Assembly: GCF_014640975.1 (NCBI RefSeq)
Contig: NZ_BMHO01000002.1
Coordinates: 124,001 to 188,000 of the forward strand
Reading direction: 5' to 3'
Length of the DNA stretch: 64,000 nt
Source of the DNA: Microbacterium faecale
GTDB taxonomy: Bacteria; Actinomycetota; Actinomycetes; Actinomycetales; Microbacteriaceae
How positions within the stretch are numbered: position 1 is the stretch's first letter; every line of letters begins with the position of its first letter. Below, in pieces: positions 15,399 to 25,328 of the stretch. The translations under genes were made by a program, and so were the position numbers. The notes beneath the pieces were generated by a model. It worked only from the letters and a program-made list of their open reading frames with translations. It had not been told where the DNA came from and did not search any database.

Positions 15399-15812
15399 TC
15401 ACACCTGGCGCAGGCGCACCGTGTTGCCGGCCGGATCGCGGAAGGCGCAGTCGCGCACACCGTAAGGCTGGTCGGTCGGCTCCTGGATTACCTCGGCCGC
15501 GGCGTGCTCCTGGATCCGCGCGAAGTCCGCGTCGACGTCGACGCTCGCCAGCATGATCCAACCGAAGGTGCCCTTCGCCATCATTCCGGTCACCGTCTCG
15601 CGCTCGGCCTCGGAGATGCCAGGGTCGGCGAACGGGGGCGCGAGCAGGACGCACGTGTCCGGCTTGCCCACCGGGCCGACGGTAATCCAGCGCATGTCGC
15701 CCTGACCGACATCGCTGCGCACCTCGAAGCCAATCGCGTCGCGCCAGAACACCACCGAAGCGTCCGGGTCGACGAGGGGAAGCTGTGCCGTGTGAATCGT
15801 CATGGTTGTCAT
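15399..15812 (-). CDS. VOC family protein (glyoxalase superfamily)
   Basis: 137 residues from the ATG at 15810-15812 (MTTMTIHTAQL). Single VOC domain: QLPLVDPDASVVFWRDAIGFEVRSDV at the N-terminus and FRDPAGNTVRLRQV at the C-terminus, the typical strand order of the bleomycin-resistance/dioxygenase fold. Substrate unknown. It lies 10 bases after the AraC-type regulator on the same strand, so the two form an operon. Such AraC-VOC pairs are common in actinobacteria and usually lack an experimental role. Confidence 0.85.
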   Translation of the reverse strand: MTTMTIHTAQLPLVDPDASVVFWRDAIGFEVRSDVGQGDMRWITVGPVGKPDTCVLLAPPFADPGISEAERETVTGMMAKGTFGWIMLASVDVDADFARIQEHAAAEVIQEPTDQPYGVRDCAFRDPAGNTVRLRQV

Positions 15813-15822
15813 GACACTCACG

Positions 15823-16269
15823 TTATTGCGGCAGCAGCGGCGGCGCTTCTCCATTCCTGGCCGGTCTCGCCACCTGCTTGACGACGCACGACGGCAAATG
15901 CTGCGGATCCGTTCTCGCGCGTTCGCGAAACTCGGTCGGCGACAGGCCGACGAGCTCGCGAAACCGAGTGCTGAACGTGCCGAGGGACGAGGATCCGACG
16001 GCGAAGCACACCTCGGTCACCGTCACGTCGCCGCGGCGCAGCAACGCCATCGCCCGTTCGATCCGCCTCGTCATCAGGTACGAGTACGGCGATTCGCCAT
16101 AGGCGCGCTTGAACGCGCGGCTCAGGTGTCCGGCCGACATGAACGCACCCCGCGCCAGCTCTTCGACGTCAAGGGGCTGCGCGTACTCGCGATCGATGCG
16201 GTCGCGCACGCGCCGCAGCGCGACGAGGTCCGGATCCAGTTCCACGGTGAAACCGTACACGCCGCGCAA
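15823..16269 (-). CDS. AraC-family transcriptional regulator
   Basis: About 148 residues. Two helix-turn-helix motifs characteristic of AraC: LDVEELARGAFMSAGHLSRAFKRAYG and TVTEVCFAVGSSSLGTFSTRFRELVGLSP. The DNA-binding domain begins almost at the N-terminus, so there is no effector domain. A strong GGAGGT lies upstream (16283-16288), but no ATG follows. TTG at 16269 or 16296 or GTG at 16260 are possible starts; I chose 16269 as a compromise. It is followed immediately by the VOC gene it probably regulates. Confidence 0.85.
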   Translation of the reverse strand: MRGVYGFTVELDPDLVALRRVRDRIDREYAQPLDVEELARGAFMSAGHLSRAFKRAYGESPYSYLMTRRIERAMALLRRGDVTVTEVCFAVGSSSLGTFSTRFRELVGLSPTEFRERARTDPQHLPSCVVKQVARPARNGEAPPLLPQ

Positions 16270-16345
16270 CGCGTCGCAGTCACCTCCAGCGGACAACGCG
16301 TCGCGCGGGCGGCTGTCGGCGCCGACTGCGTTGTGTTGAGGGCGC

Positions 16346-17365
16346 TCAGCCCTCGTAGCCGCCGGGGTTGTTCTGCTGCCAGTTCCACACGTCGCGCGTC
16401 ATGTCGTCGATCGTGCGGGTCGCGGTCCACCCTAGCTCGCGCTCGGCCTTCGCGGGCGTGCAGTACGTCGCCGCGAGGTCGCCCGCGCGGCGCGGCTTGA
16501 CCGACTTCGGCAGCTCGCGACCGACCGCCTTCTCAAAGGAGGTGATCAGCTCGCGCACGCTGACGGGATTCCCCGTGCCGAGGTTGTAGACGGCAAGGCC
16601 CGGCGCAGCCTTCTCCAGCGCCTTGACGTGGCCCTCGGCGAGGTCGACGACGTGGATGTAGTCGCGCTGGCCCGTGCCGTCAGGAGTGTCGTAGTCAGCG
16701 CCGAAGATGCCGATCTCGGGCAGCTTGCCGACCGCGACGCGGGCAACGAAGGGCATGAGGTTGTTCGGGATCCCCTTCGGGTCCTCTCCGACGAGCCCTG
16801 ACTCGTGCGCGCCGACCGGATTGAAGTACCGCAGCAGCGTGACGTTCAGCTCGGGGTGCGCCTGCTGCACGTCGGTCAGCACGGTCTCATTCATGAGCTT
16901 CGACTTCGAGTACGGGTTGGACAGTTCGACGAGGTTGCGGGTCGCCTGCTCCGTGAACGGCAGGTCGGCCGGATCCGAGTAGACGGTGCCCGTCGACGAG
17001 AACACGAACGAACGGATCCCCCGCGCGATGCCGACGCGCAGCAGCGCGTAGGTCGTGTCGAGGTTGTTGGCGTAGTACTCGAGCGGCTTCTCGACCGACT
17101 CGCCGACGGCCTTATGCGCCGCGAACTGGATGATCGCGTCGAACGGCCCGTGCTCGTCGAAGGCGCTCCCGACGTGCTCATCGTCCGCGGCGTCGCCGAT
17201 GACGAGAGGCACCTCGGTGCCGGTGATCTCGGCGATGCGGCTGGGCACGACACGGCTTGTGTTCGCCAGGTTGTCAAGCAGCACCGGCTCGTGGCCGGCC
17301 TCGATGAGGGCGATCGCCGTGTGGGTTCCGACGTATCCGGCACCGCCGGCAAGAAGAACGCGCAT
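16346..17365 (-). CDS. galE: UDP-glucose 4-epimerase
   Basis: 339 residues from the ATG at 17363-17365. Interconverts UDP-glucose and UDP-galactose with tightly bound NAD. N-terminal LLAGGAGYVGTHTA is the Rossmann GxxGxxG. The SDR catalytic Ser/Tyr/Lys are seen in FVFSSTGTVYSDP and NPYSKSKLMNE. The C-terminal RDYIHVVDLAEGHVKAL and LGTGNPVSVRELI are GalE hallmarks. The -10 box TAGGCT sits 7 bases before the start. No other galactose genes are nearby, so a cell-envelope role is as likely as catabolism. Confidence 0.93.
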   Translation of the reverse strand: MRVLLAGGAGYVGTHTAIALIEAGHEPVLLDNLANTSRVVPSRIAEITGTEVPLVIGDAADDEHVGSAFDEHGPFDAIIQFAAHKAVGESVEKPLEYYANNLDTTYALLRVGIARGIRSFVFSSTGTVYSDPADLPFTEQATRNLVELSNPYSKSKLMNETVLTDVQQAHPELNVTLLRYFNPVGAHESGLVGEDPKGIPNNLMPFVARVAVGKLPEIGIFGADYDTPDGTGQRDYIHVVDLAEGHVKALEKAAPGLAVYNLGTGNPVSVRELITSFEKAVGRELPKSVKPRRAGDLAATYCTPAKAERELGWTATRTIDDMTRDVWNWQQNNPGGYEG

Positions 17366-17372
17366 GGGCTCC

Positions 17373-17378
17373 AGCCTA
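17373..17378 (-). promoter_or_regulatory. -10 box TAGGCT before galE
   Basis: TAGGCT reads toward galE, 7 bases before its ATG, consistent with a leaderless or near-leaderless transcript. Confidence 0.55.
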
Positions 17379-18038
17379 CTGCGGGGCGAGGACGCCGCCG
17401 GACTCTTCGAGGTAGCACGCGCCGCACAACGATTCGTAGGTGACGAAGCGCGCGCCGCGGACGGCGGCTGTCGCCGTGTCGATCGCCACCTGGTCGCCGT
17501 CGAAGACGAACTCGCCGCCGATCTTGCGAGCGTTGAACAATGCCTTGCGTCCGCACCGACAGATGGTCTTGAGCTCCTCGAGCGTGTGCGCGACCTCGAG
17601 CAGGCGCCGAGATCCCGGAAACGCCTCGGTCTGGAAGTCCGTGCGGATGCCGTATGCCATGACCGGGATCCCATCCTCGACCGCGATCTTGAGAAGGTCA
17701 TCCACCTGCGGCGGCGAGAGGAACTGGGCTTCGTCGATCAGCAGGCACGCGACGTCAGCGTGTCCGTCGTCGTCGAAGAGCGCATCGTCCGCCGCACGAC
17801 GGATCCGCGTGCGCTCGTGTGCCACGAGGTCGCGGACGTCGGCGTCGGCCGCGATGAGGAAGTCGACCGGGCGCGTGACGCCGAGTCGCGACTCGATGGA
17901 TCCGGCACCCTTCGAATCGATCTCCGGCTTGGCGAGCAACACCGACTGCCCGCGCTCCTCGTAGTTGTATGCCGCCTGCAGGAGCGCCGTCGACTTGCCG
18001 GAGTTCATCGCGCCGTAGCGGAAGTACAGTTTGGCCAC
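17376..18038 (-). CDS. tdk: Thymidine kinase
   Basis: 220 residues from a GTG. Salvages thymidine by ATP-dependent phosphorylation. P-loop YGAMNSGKSTALLQ (~8-21), lasso/DEAQ motif LLIDEAQFLS (~100), zinc ribbon cysteines CRCGRKA and CGACY near the C-terminus, and the thymidine-binding TYESLC stretch match the type II TK family. The reading frame ends 10 bases upstream of galE's start. Its own -10 box TAAGGT lies 6 bases before the GTG. Confidence 0.93.
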   Translation of the reverse strand: MAKLYFRYGAMNSGKSTALLQAAYNYEERGQSVLLAKPEIDSKGAGSIESRLGVTRPVDFLIAADADVRDLVAHERTRIRRAADDALFDDDGHADVACLLIDEAQFLSPPQVDDLLKIAVEDGIPVMAYGIRTDFQTEAFPGSRRLLEVAHTLEELKTICRCGRKALFNARKIGGEFVFDGDQVAIDTATAAVRGARFVTYESLCGACYLEESGGVLAPQ

Positions 18039-18044
18039 CGGATA

Positions 18045-18050
18045 ACCTTA
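18045..18050 (-). promoter_or_regulatory. -10 box TAAGGT before tdk
   Basis: TAAGGT lies 6 bases before the GTG of tdk on the minus strand, matching the leaderless spacing seen elsewhere in the window. Confidence 0.5.
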
Positions 18051-18073
18051 CGTACGCCCGCGGCCGGGCAGTG

Positions 18074-19522
18074 TCAGGTGAGCAGGCCGAGTGTCTCGGC
18101 AGATGCCCGCTCGGTCGACTCGGCGAGTTCCGCGTTGTCGTTCAACAGGCCGCCGTACGTCGGGATGAGTTCGCGCAGCTTCGGCTCCCACTCGTCCTGG
18201 CGGTCGGGGAAGCAGGAGCGCAGCAGGTTCAACATGATCGACACGGTCGTCGAAGCCCCGGGCGATGCCCCGAGCAGCCCGGCGACGGATCCGTCGGAAG
18301 CCGAGACGACCTCGGTGCCGAACTGCAGCTTGCCGCCCTTCATCACCTGAGCGCGCTGCCCGGCCTGGATCAGCTCCCAGTCGTCGCCGTCGACGCCCGG
18401 CGCGAACTCGCGCAGGCTGTCGATCTTCCGGTCGCGGTTCTTCATGAGCTCGCCGACGAGATACCGCACGAGGTCGAGATTCGTCACCGCCACCTTGAGC
18501 ATCGATCCGAGGTTCGACAGCCGCACCTGCTGGATGATGTCGGTCCAACGGCCGGCCTTCAGGAACTTCGGACTGAACGTCGCGAACGGACCGAACATGA
18601 GCGAGGCCTCGCCATCGACCACGCGCGTGTCGAGGTGAGGAACGGACATGGGCGGCGCGCCGACAGCGGCCTGCGAGTACACCTTGGCCTGGTGCTGGGC
18701 AACGATGTCGGGGTTGGAGGTCTTGAGGAACTGTCCGCCGATCGGGAAGACGCCGTATCCCTTGATCTCGGCGATCCCGGCGCTCTGCAGCAGCTTGATG
18801 GCCCATCCGCCCGCGCCGACGAAGACGAATCGCGCGTTGAGGGATCCGGGGGTGCTGCCGACGCGGTGGCGGTAGAGCACGTCCCAGGTGCCGTCGGAGC
18901 GGCGCTTGAGCTTCTTCACCTCGTGGTTGAGGCGGACGTCGGCCCCCGAAGAGGCGAGGTGGTCGAAGAGCTGCCGTGTGACGGCACCGAAGTCGACGTC
19001 GGTACCCGCGGGCACGCGCGTCGCCGCGAACGGCTCGTCGCTCTTGCGGCGCTTCTTCATCAGCAGCGGCGCCCACTGGTGGATGACGCGCGAGTCCTCG
19101 CTGTACTGGATGCCGCGGAACAGCGGCTGCTCCTTGAGCGTCTCGTACCGCGCCTTGAGATAGGCAACGCTCTTTGCACCGCGCACGAACGTCATGTGCG
19201 GCGTCGAGTTGATGAACGTCGACGCCTCCGACAGGATCCCCCGGTCGACGAAGGAGGACCACAGCTGCCGGCTCACCTGGAACTGCTCGTTGATGCCGAT
19301 CGCCTTGGACGGGTCGTCGGGGTCGGGCATGTAGTTGAGCTCGCACAGCGCCGCGTGTCCGGTGCCCGCGTTGTTCCACGGGTTCGAGCTCTCCTGCGCC
19401 ACGTCACCGAGGCGTTCGAGCGTGACGATCTTCCAGTCGGGCTGGAGTTCTTTCAGGAGGGTGCCCAGGGTGGCCGACATCACGCCGCCGCCGATGAGCA
19501 CGACATCTACGGGTTCACTCAC
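18074..19522 (-). CDS. mqo: Malate:quinone oxidoreductase
   Basis: 482 residues from a GTG. Peripheral membrane FAD enzyme of the TCA cycle that passes electrons from malate to quinone. FAD site VVLIGGGVMSATLGTLL at residues ~7-23, then ERLGDVAQESSNPWNNAGTGHAALCELNYMP, the family's best-conserved stretch, and VFVGAGGWAIKLLQ near the middle. Length is typical for Mqo. A TAGGCT box lies 8 bases upstream of the start. It is transcribed in the same direction as asd but separated from it. Confidence 0.95.
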   Translation of the reverse strand: MSEPVDVVLIGGGVMSATLGTLLKELQPDWKIVTLERLGDVAQESSNPWNNAGTGHAALCELNYMPDPDDPSKAIGINEQFQVSRQLWSSFVDRGILSEASTFINSTPHMTFVRGAKSVAYLKARYETLKEQPLFRGIQYSEDSRVIHQWAPLLMKKRRKSDEPFAATRVPAGTDVDFGAVTRQLFDHLASSGADVRLNHEVKKLKRRSDGTWDVLYRHRVGSTPGSLNARFVFVGAGGWAIKLLQSAGIAEIKGYGVFPIGGQFLKTSNPDIVAQHQAKVYSQAAVGAPPMSVPHLDTRVVDGEASLMFGPFATFSPKFLKAGRWTDIIQQVRLSNLGSMLKVAVTNLDLVRYLVGELMKNRDRKIDSLREFAPGVDGDDWELIQAGQRAQVMKGGKLQFGTEVVSASDGSVAGLLGASPGASTTVSIMLNLLRSCFPDRQDEWEPKLRELIPTYGGLLNDNAELAESTERASAETLGLLT

Positions 19523-19602
19523 GATTCATCAGCCTACTCTCGGTACCCGAGTGCTTTTCGACGAGGCGCCCGGCAACATCCGCGGTTTTTATGCGCGTGT
19601 CA

Positions 19603-22046
<2,444 letters not shown>

Positions 22047-22126
22047 TGTGTAGCTCCCGGGTGGTGCGGTGACTGGTGGGCCCAGCGACCCAGTTTAGGT
22101 CGGAACGCCTCGGAGACAGAATCGAG

Positions 22127-22720
22127 CTAGGCGGAACGGCGGCCCTCGAAGGCGCGGCCGAGCGTGATCTCATCGGCGTATTCGAGGTCGCCGCCGACGG
22201 GAAGACCCGAAGCGAGGCGCGTGATCGTGATGTCCATGGAGGTCAGCAGGCGACTGAGGTACGCGGCGGTCGCCTCGCCTTCGAGATTCGGGTTCGTGGC
22301 GAGGATCACCTCTTGCACGGTGTCGTCGGCGAGACGGGTCATCAGCTGCTGGACGCGCAGGTCGTCCGGCCCCACGCCGGAGATGGGGCTGATCGCACCG
22401 CCGAGCACGTGATAGAGCCCGCGGAACTCGCGCGTGCGCTCGATGGCTGAGACGTCCTTCGCGTCCTCGACGACGCAGATCAGGGCCTGGTCCCGTCGCG
22501 TGTCCCGGCAGATCGAGCAGAGCTCGGCCTCGGAGACGTTGCCGCAGCGGTCGCAGAACTTCACCCGTTCGCGCACTTCGCTGAGCAGGTGCGACAGGCG
22601 CGAGACGTCGAACGAGGGTGTCTGGAGGATGTGGAAGGCGATGCGCTGCGCCGACTTCGGTCCGACGCCGGGCAGCCGACCGAGTTCGTCGATCAGTTCC
22701 TGGACGATTCCGTCGTACAT
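22127..22720 (-). CDS. recR: Recombination mediator RecR
   Basis: 197 residues. With RecO loads RecA at gaps during repair. Helix-hairpin-helix [20 protein letters not shown] near the N-terminus, zinc finger [18 protein letters not shown] (four Cys), then a Toprim domain with [14 protein letters not shown] and [15 protein letters not shown]. The gene starts 12 bases after dnaX, the standard dnaX-recR arrangement, implying co-transcription. Confidence 0.96.
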   Translation of the reverse strand: MYDGIVQELIDELGRLPGVGPKSAQRIAFHILQTPSFDVSRLSHLLSEVRERVKFCDRCGNVSEAELCSICRDTRRDQALICVVEDAKDVSAIERTREFRGLYHVLGGAISPISGVGPDDLRVQQLMTRLADDTVQEVILATNPNLEGEATAAYLSRLLTSMDITITRLASGLPVGGDLEYADEITLGRAFEGRRSA

Positions 22721-22732
22721 TCGTGGTCTTCC

Positions 22733-25276
22733 TTACTGGAACCGTGTGGGCGGCGTGAATTCCTCTTCGTGGAGGAAAGTCGCGCCGAGCTTCTGTCGTA
22801 CGACGGCCTCGCCGTAGCGCTGCACGCCGTCGTCGAGGCGCACCTGTCGCGACTGCACCGTCGGCCCGGAGTCGGCGACCTGCGCAGCGGACGGGGGCGC
22901 CTCGCCGCTGGGCGCGGCGCCGCTGGGCGCGGCGCCGCTGTCGTCAGCCGGATCCTCGGTTGCGGCCGGTGCCGCGGCCTCGGGCTCGGCCGCGAAGGGC
23001 GGCGGCGCGGCCGCGAGCGCGGGTTCGGCCGTCTCGGCGCCGGGGATCGGCGCGACGGCCCATCCCGGCGCGGCGGCGTACGACGTCGTCGTGGGACCGG
23101 TCGCGTCGTCGGGCGGACCGTCTTCGGCGGGTGGCGCGTCTTCGACGGGCGGGGGCGCGTCGTCAGCCGGTGCCGGGGCGCCCGGGACGTGCCGGGCAAG
23201 GAACTTCACGCGCACGCCGGTCACGTCCCCGATCGCGACGCGGAGATCCTCGCTCACGCCGGATCCGTCCGGAGCGCGGGTCTTGAAGTGGCCGAGATCG
23301 GTCTGGTTCGTGAAGGCCAGGCCGACGACATCGTCTGCGACGTGCGCGGGCGTCGCAGACTGGAGGACGAGCCAGGACTCACGACTCGCGTCCTCGATAG
23401 CCGAGAGGATCCGCGGCCACGCATCGGTCAGTGCCGCGAGGGTGAGCGCGGCGGGCGCTGCAGGCGTCGGCTCGGCCGCTGCAGGCGCGGCGGGTGCCGG
23501 CCCGGCCGCAGCGGATGCCGGCTCGGCCGTGCCGGGTGTCGCGGTCGCCCACGCGGCGGCCGGCACGTCATCGGATTCCGGCGGGCCACTCGGCGCCACC
23601 GTCGTCGACCCGGCGGGGGCTGCCCCGGGAGCCGCCGTCGGCTCTGCCGCGGCGGGCGGAGCTGCGGGCTCGGACTCCGTGTCAGCCGTCGGAGTGGCGG
23701 GCGCCGCGACGGAATCTGACGTCGCGGCCGGTGCGGCGGGTGTCTCGGACGCGTCACCTGCCGACGCGGAAGGTGCGGCGGACGCATCCGATGCCGTGCC
23801 CGCGGGGTGCGTGGACGTCGTCGTCACCTGCTCGGTCGACGGTGCACCGGGTGGTGCGGTCGGCGGAGCGGCGGGCGGAGCGACCGCCGCGGCCGGAGTC
23901 GTCTCCGACGGCGCTGCGGCAGGCGGGGCTGCGACAGACGGCTCTGCAGGTGCTGCGGCGGCGGGCGGCGCCGCAGTCGTTTCGGCGGCAGCCGGCGATG
24001 CGGCGGCGGGCGGCGCGGGCTCCGGTATCGGAGTGGCCTCCCTCGACGGCGACGCGCCGGTGCGCGCTTCCGGCCCCGCACCGGATGGCGACGTCGCGGT
24101 GGCGGGCGCGCTGCTGCGGTCGGGGGCGCCGCCGCGGGAAGCGCCCGCGGCTGATCCGGGCTCTTCTCCGACGGCGCCGTCGGCCGTGAGCACGCGTGCG
24201 ACGAGGAGCTCGAGCTGCAGTCGCGGAGACGTGGCTCCCGTCATCTGGTCGAGCGCGGCGCTGACCAGATCGGCGGCGCGCGACAGGCGGGCGGTGCCGT
24301 ACGCGGCTGCCTGCATCTGCATCCGCGCGAGTTCATCGGCGGGACGGCCGCGCAGGACCGACGCGGCGTCGTCCCCCGTCGCGGCGATCACGATGAGGTC
24401 GCGCATGCGCTCGAGCAGGTCGTCCACGAAGCGTCGCGGATCCTGCCCCGTCTGCACCACGCGATCGACGGCGGCGAACGCGCCGGACGGCTGCGCGGAG
24501 GCAAATGCATCCACGACCTCGTCCAGCAGTTCGCCGTGGGTGTACCCGAGCAGCGCGACGGCGCGCTCGTACGAGACCGACGCCCCCTCGGAGCCCGCGA
24601 TCAGCTGGTCGAGGATCGACAGCGTGTCTCGCGGTGAGCCCGCGCCGGCGCGCACGACGAGCGGGAGCACGCCGGGATCGGGCGCGATGCTCTCCTGCCC
24701 GCACAGCTGTTCGACGTAGTCGAGCATCGCCGCAGGCGGGACGAGCCGGAAAGGATAGTGGTGCGTGCGCGAACGGATCGTGCCGATGACCTTCTCGGGT
24801 TCGGTCGTCGCGAAGATGAACTTGATGTGCTCCGGCGGCTCCTCGACGAGCTTCAGCAGAGCGTTGAATCCCTGGGGCGACACCATGTGCGCCTCGTCGA
24901 GGATGAAGATCTTGTAGCGGTCGCGTGCCGGGGCGAAGACGGCGCGTTCACGCAGATCGCGTGCGTCATCGACGCCGTTGTGGCTCGCCGCGTCGATCTC
25001 GACGACGTCGAGGGATCCGCCGCCATCTCGCGACAGCTCGACGCAGCTCTCGCACGTGCCGCACGGGGTGTCGGTCGGCCCCGCGGCGCAGTTCAGGCAG
25101 CGCGCGAGGATGCGGGCGGAGGTCGTCTTACCGCAGCCGCGCGGACCGGAGAACAGGTATGCGTGCCCGATGCGATCGGTGCGCAATGCCGTCATGAGCG
25201 GTTCGGTCACCTGGGACTGACCGATCATCTCGGCGAACGCCTCGGGGCGGTATCGGCGGTACAGGGCTGTGCTCAC
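22733..25276 (-). CDS. dnaX: DNA polymerase III gamma/tau subunit
   Basis: 847 residues from a GTG. ATPase of the clamp loader. The AAA+ module (~1-240) has Walker A GPRGCGKTTSA (~44-54), a four-cysteine zinc site (CLNCAAGPTDTPCGTCESC), Walker B FILDEAH and sensor TTEPEK. Domain III follows to ~370. Residues ~380-620 are a low-complexity Ala/Pro/Thr/Glu-rich linker, longer than in E. coli tau. A conserved C-terminal polymerase-binding domain (LTDAWPRILSAIEDAS...) follows, and another Ala/Pro-rich stretch ends the protein. The length argues for a tau-like product. No frameshift signal was identified. Confidence 0.95.
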   Translation of the reverse strand: MSTALYRRYRPEAFAEMIGQSQVTEPLMTALRTDRIGHAYLFSGPRGCGKTTSARILARCLNCAAGPTDTPCGTCESCVELSRDGGGSLDVVEIDAASHNGVDDARDLRERAVFAPARDRYKIFILDEAHMVSPQGFNALLKLVEEPPEHIKFIFATTEPEKVIGTIRSRTHHYPFRLVPPAAMLDYVEQLCGQESIAPDPGVLPLVVRAGAGSPRDTLSILDQLIAGSEGASVSYERAVALLGYTHGELLDEVVDAFASAQPSGAFAAVDRVVQTGQDPRRFVDDLLERMRDLIVIAATGDDAASVLRGRPADELARMQMQAAAYGTARLSRAADLVSAALDQMTGATSPRLQLELLVARVLTADGAVGEEPGSAAGASRGGAPDRSSAPATATSPSGAGPEARTGASPSREATPIPEPAPPAAASPAAAETTAAPPAAAAPAEPSVAAPPAAAPSETTPAAAVAPPAAPPTAPPGAPSTEQVTTTSTHPAGTASDASAAPSASAGDASETPAAPAATSDSVAAPATPTADTESEPAAPPAAAEPTAAPGAAPAGSTTVAPSGPPESDDVPAAAWATATPGTAEPASAAAGPAPAAPAAAEPTPAAPAALTLAALTDAWPRILSAIEDASRESWLVLQSATPAHVADDVVGLAFTNQTDLGHFKTRAPDGSGVSEDLRVAIGDVTGVRVKFLARHVPGAPAPADDAPPPVEDAPPAEDGPPDDATGPTTTSYAAAPGWAVAPIPGAETAEPALAAAPPPFAAEPEAAAPAATEDPADDSGAAPSGAAPSGEAPPSAAQVADSGPTVQSRQVRLDDGVQRYGEAVVRQKLGATFLHEEEFTPPTRFQ

Positions 25277-25282
25277 GGTTCC

Positions 25283-25288
25283 ACCCTA
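25283..25288 (-). promoter_or_regulatory. -10 box TAGGGT before dnaX
   Basis: TAGGGT lies 6 bases before the GTG start of dnaX on the minus strand, the leaderless spacing. Confidence 0.5.
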
Positions 25289-25328
25289 GGGCTGAGGTCA
25301 GACATGAATCATCGATCCGGGCGATCGA

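Noticed and set aside
18048..19379. 443-codon minus-strand frame overlapping mqo
   Set aside because: Arg/Pro/Gly-rich composition with no motif; mqo in another frame carries complete FAD and family motifs.
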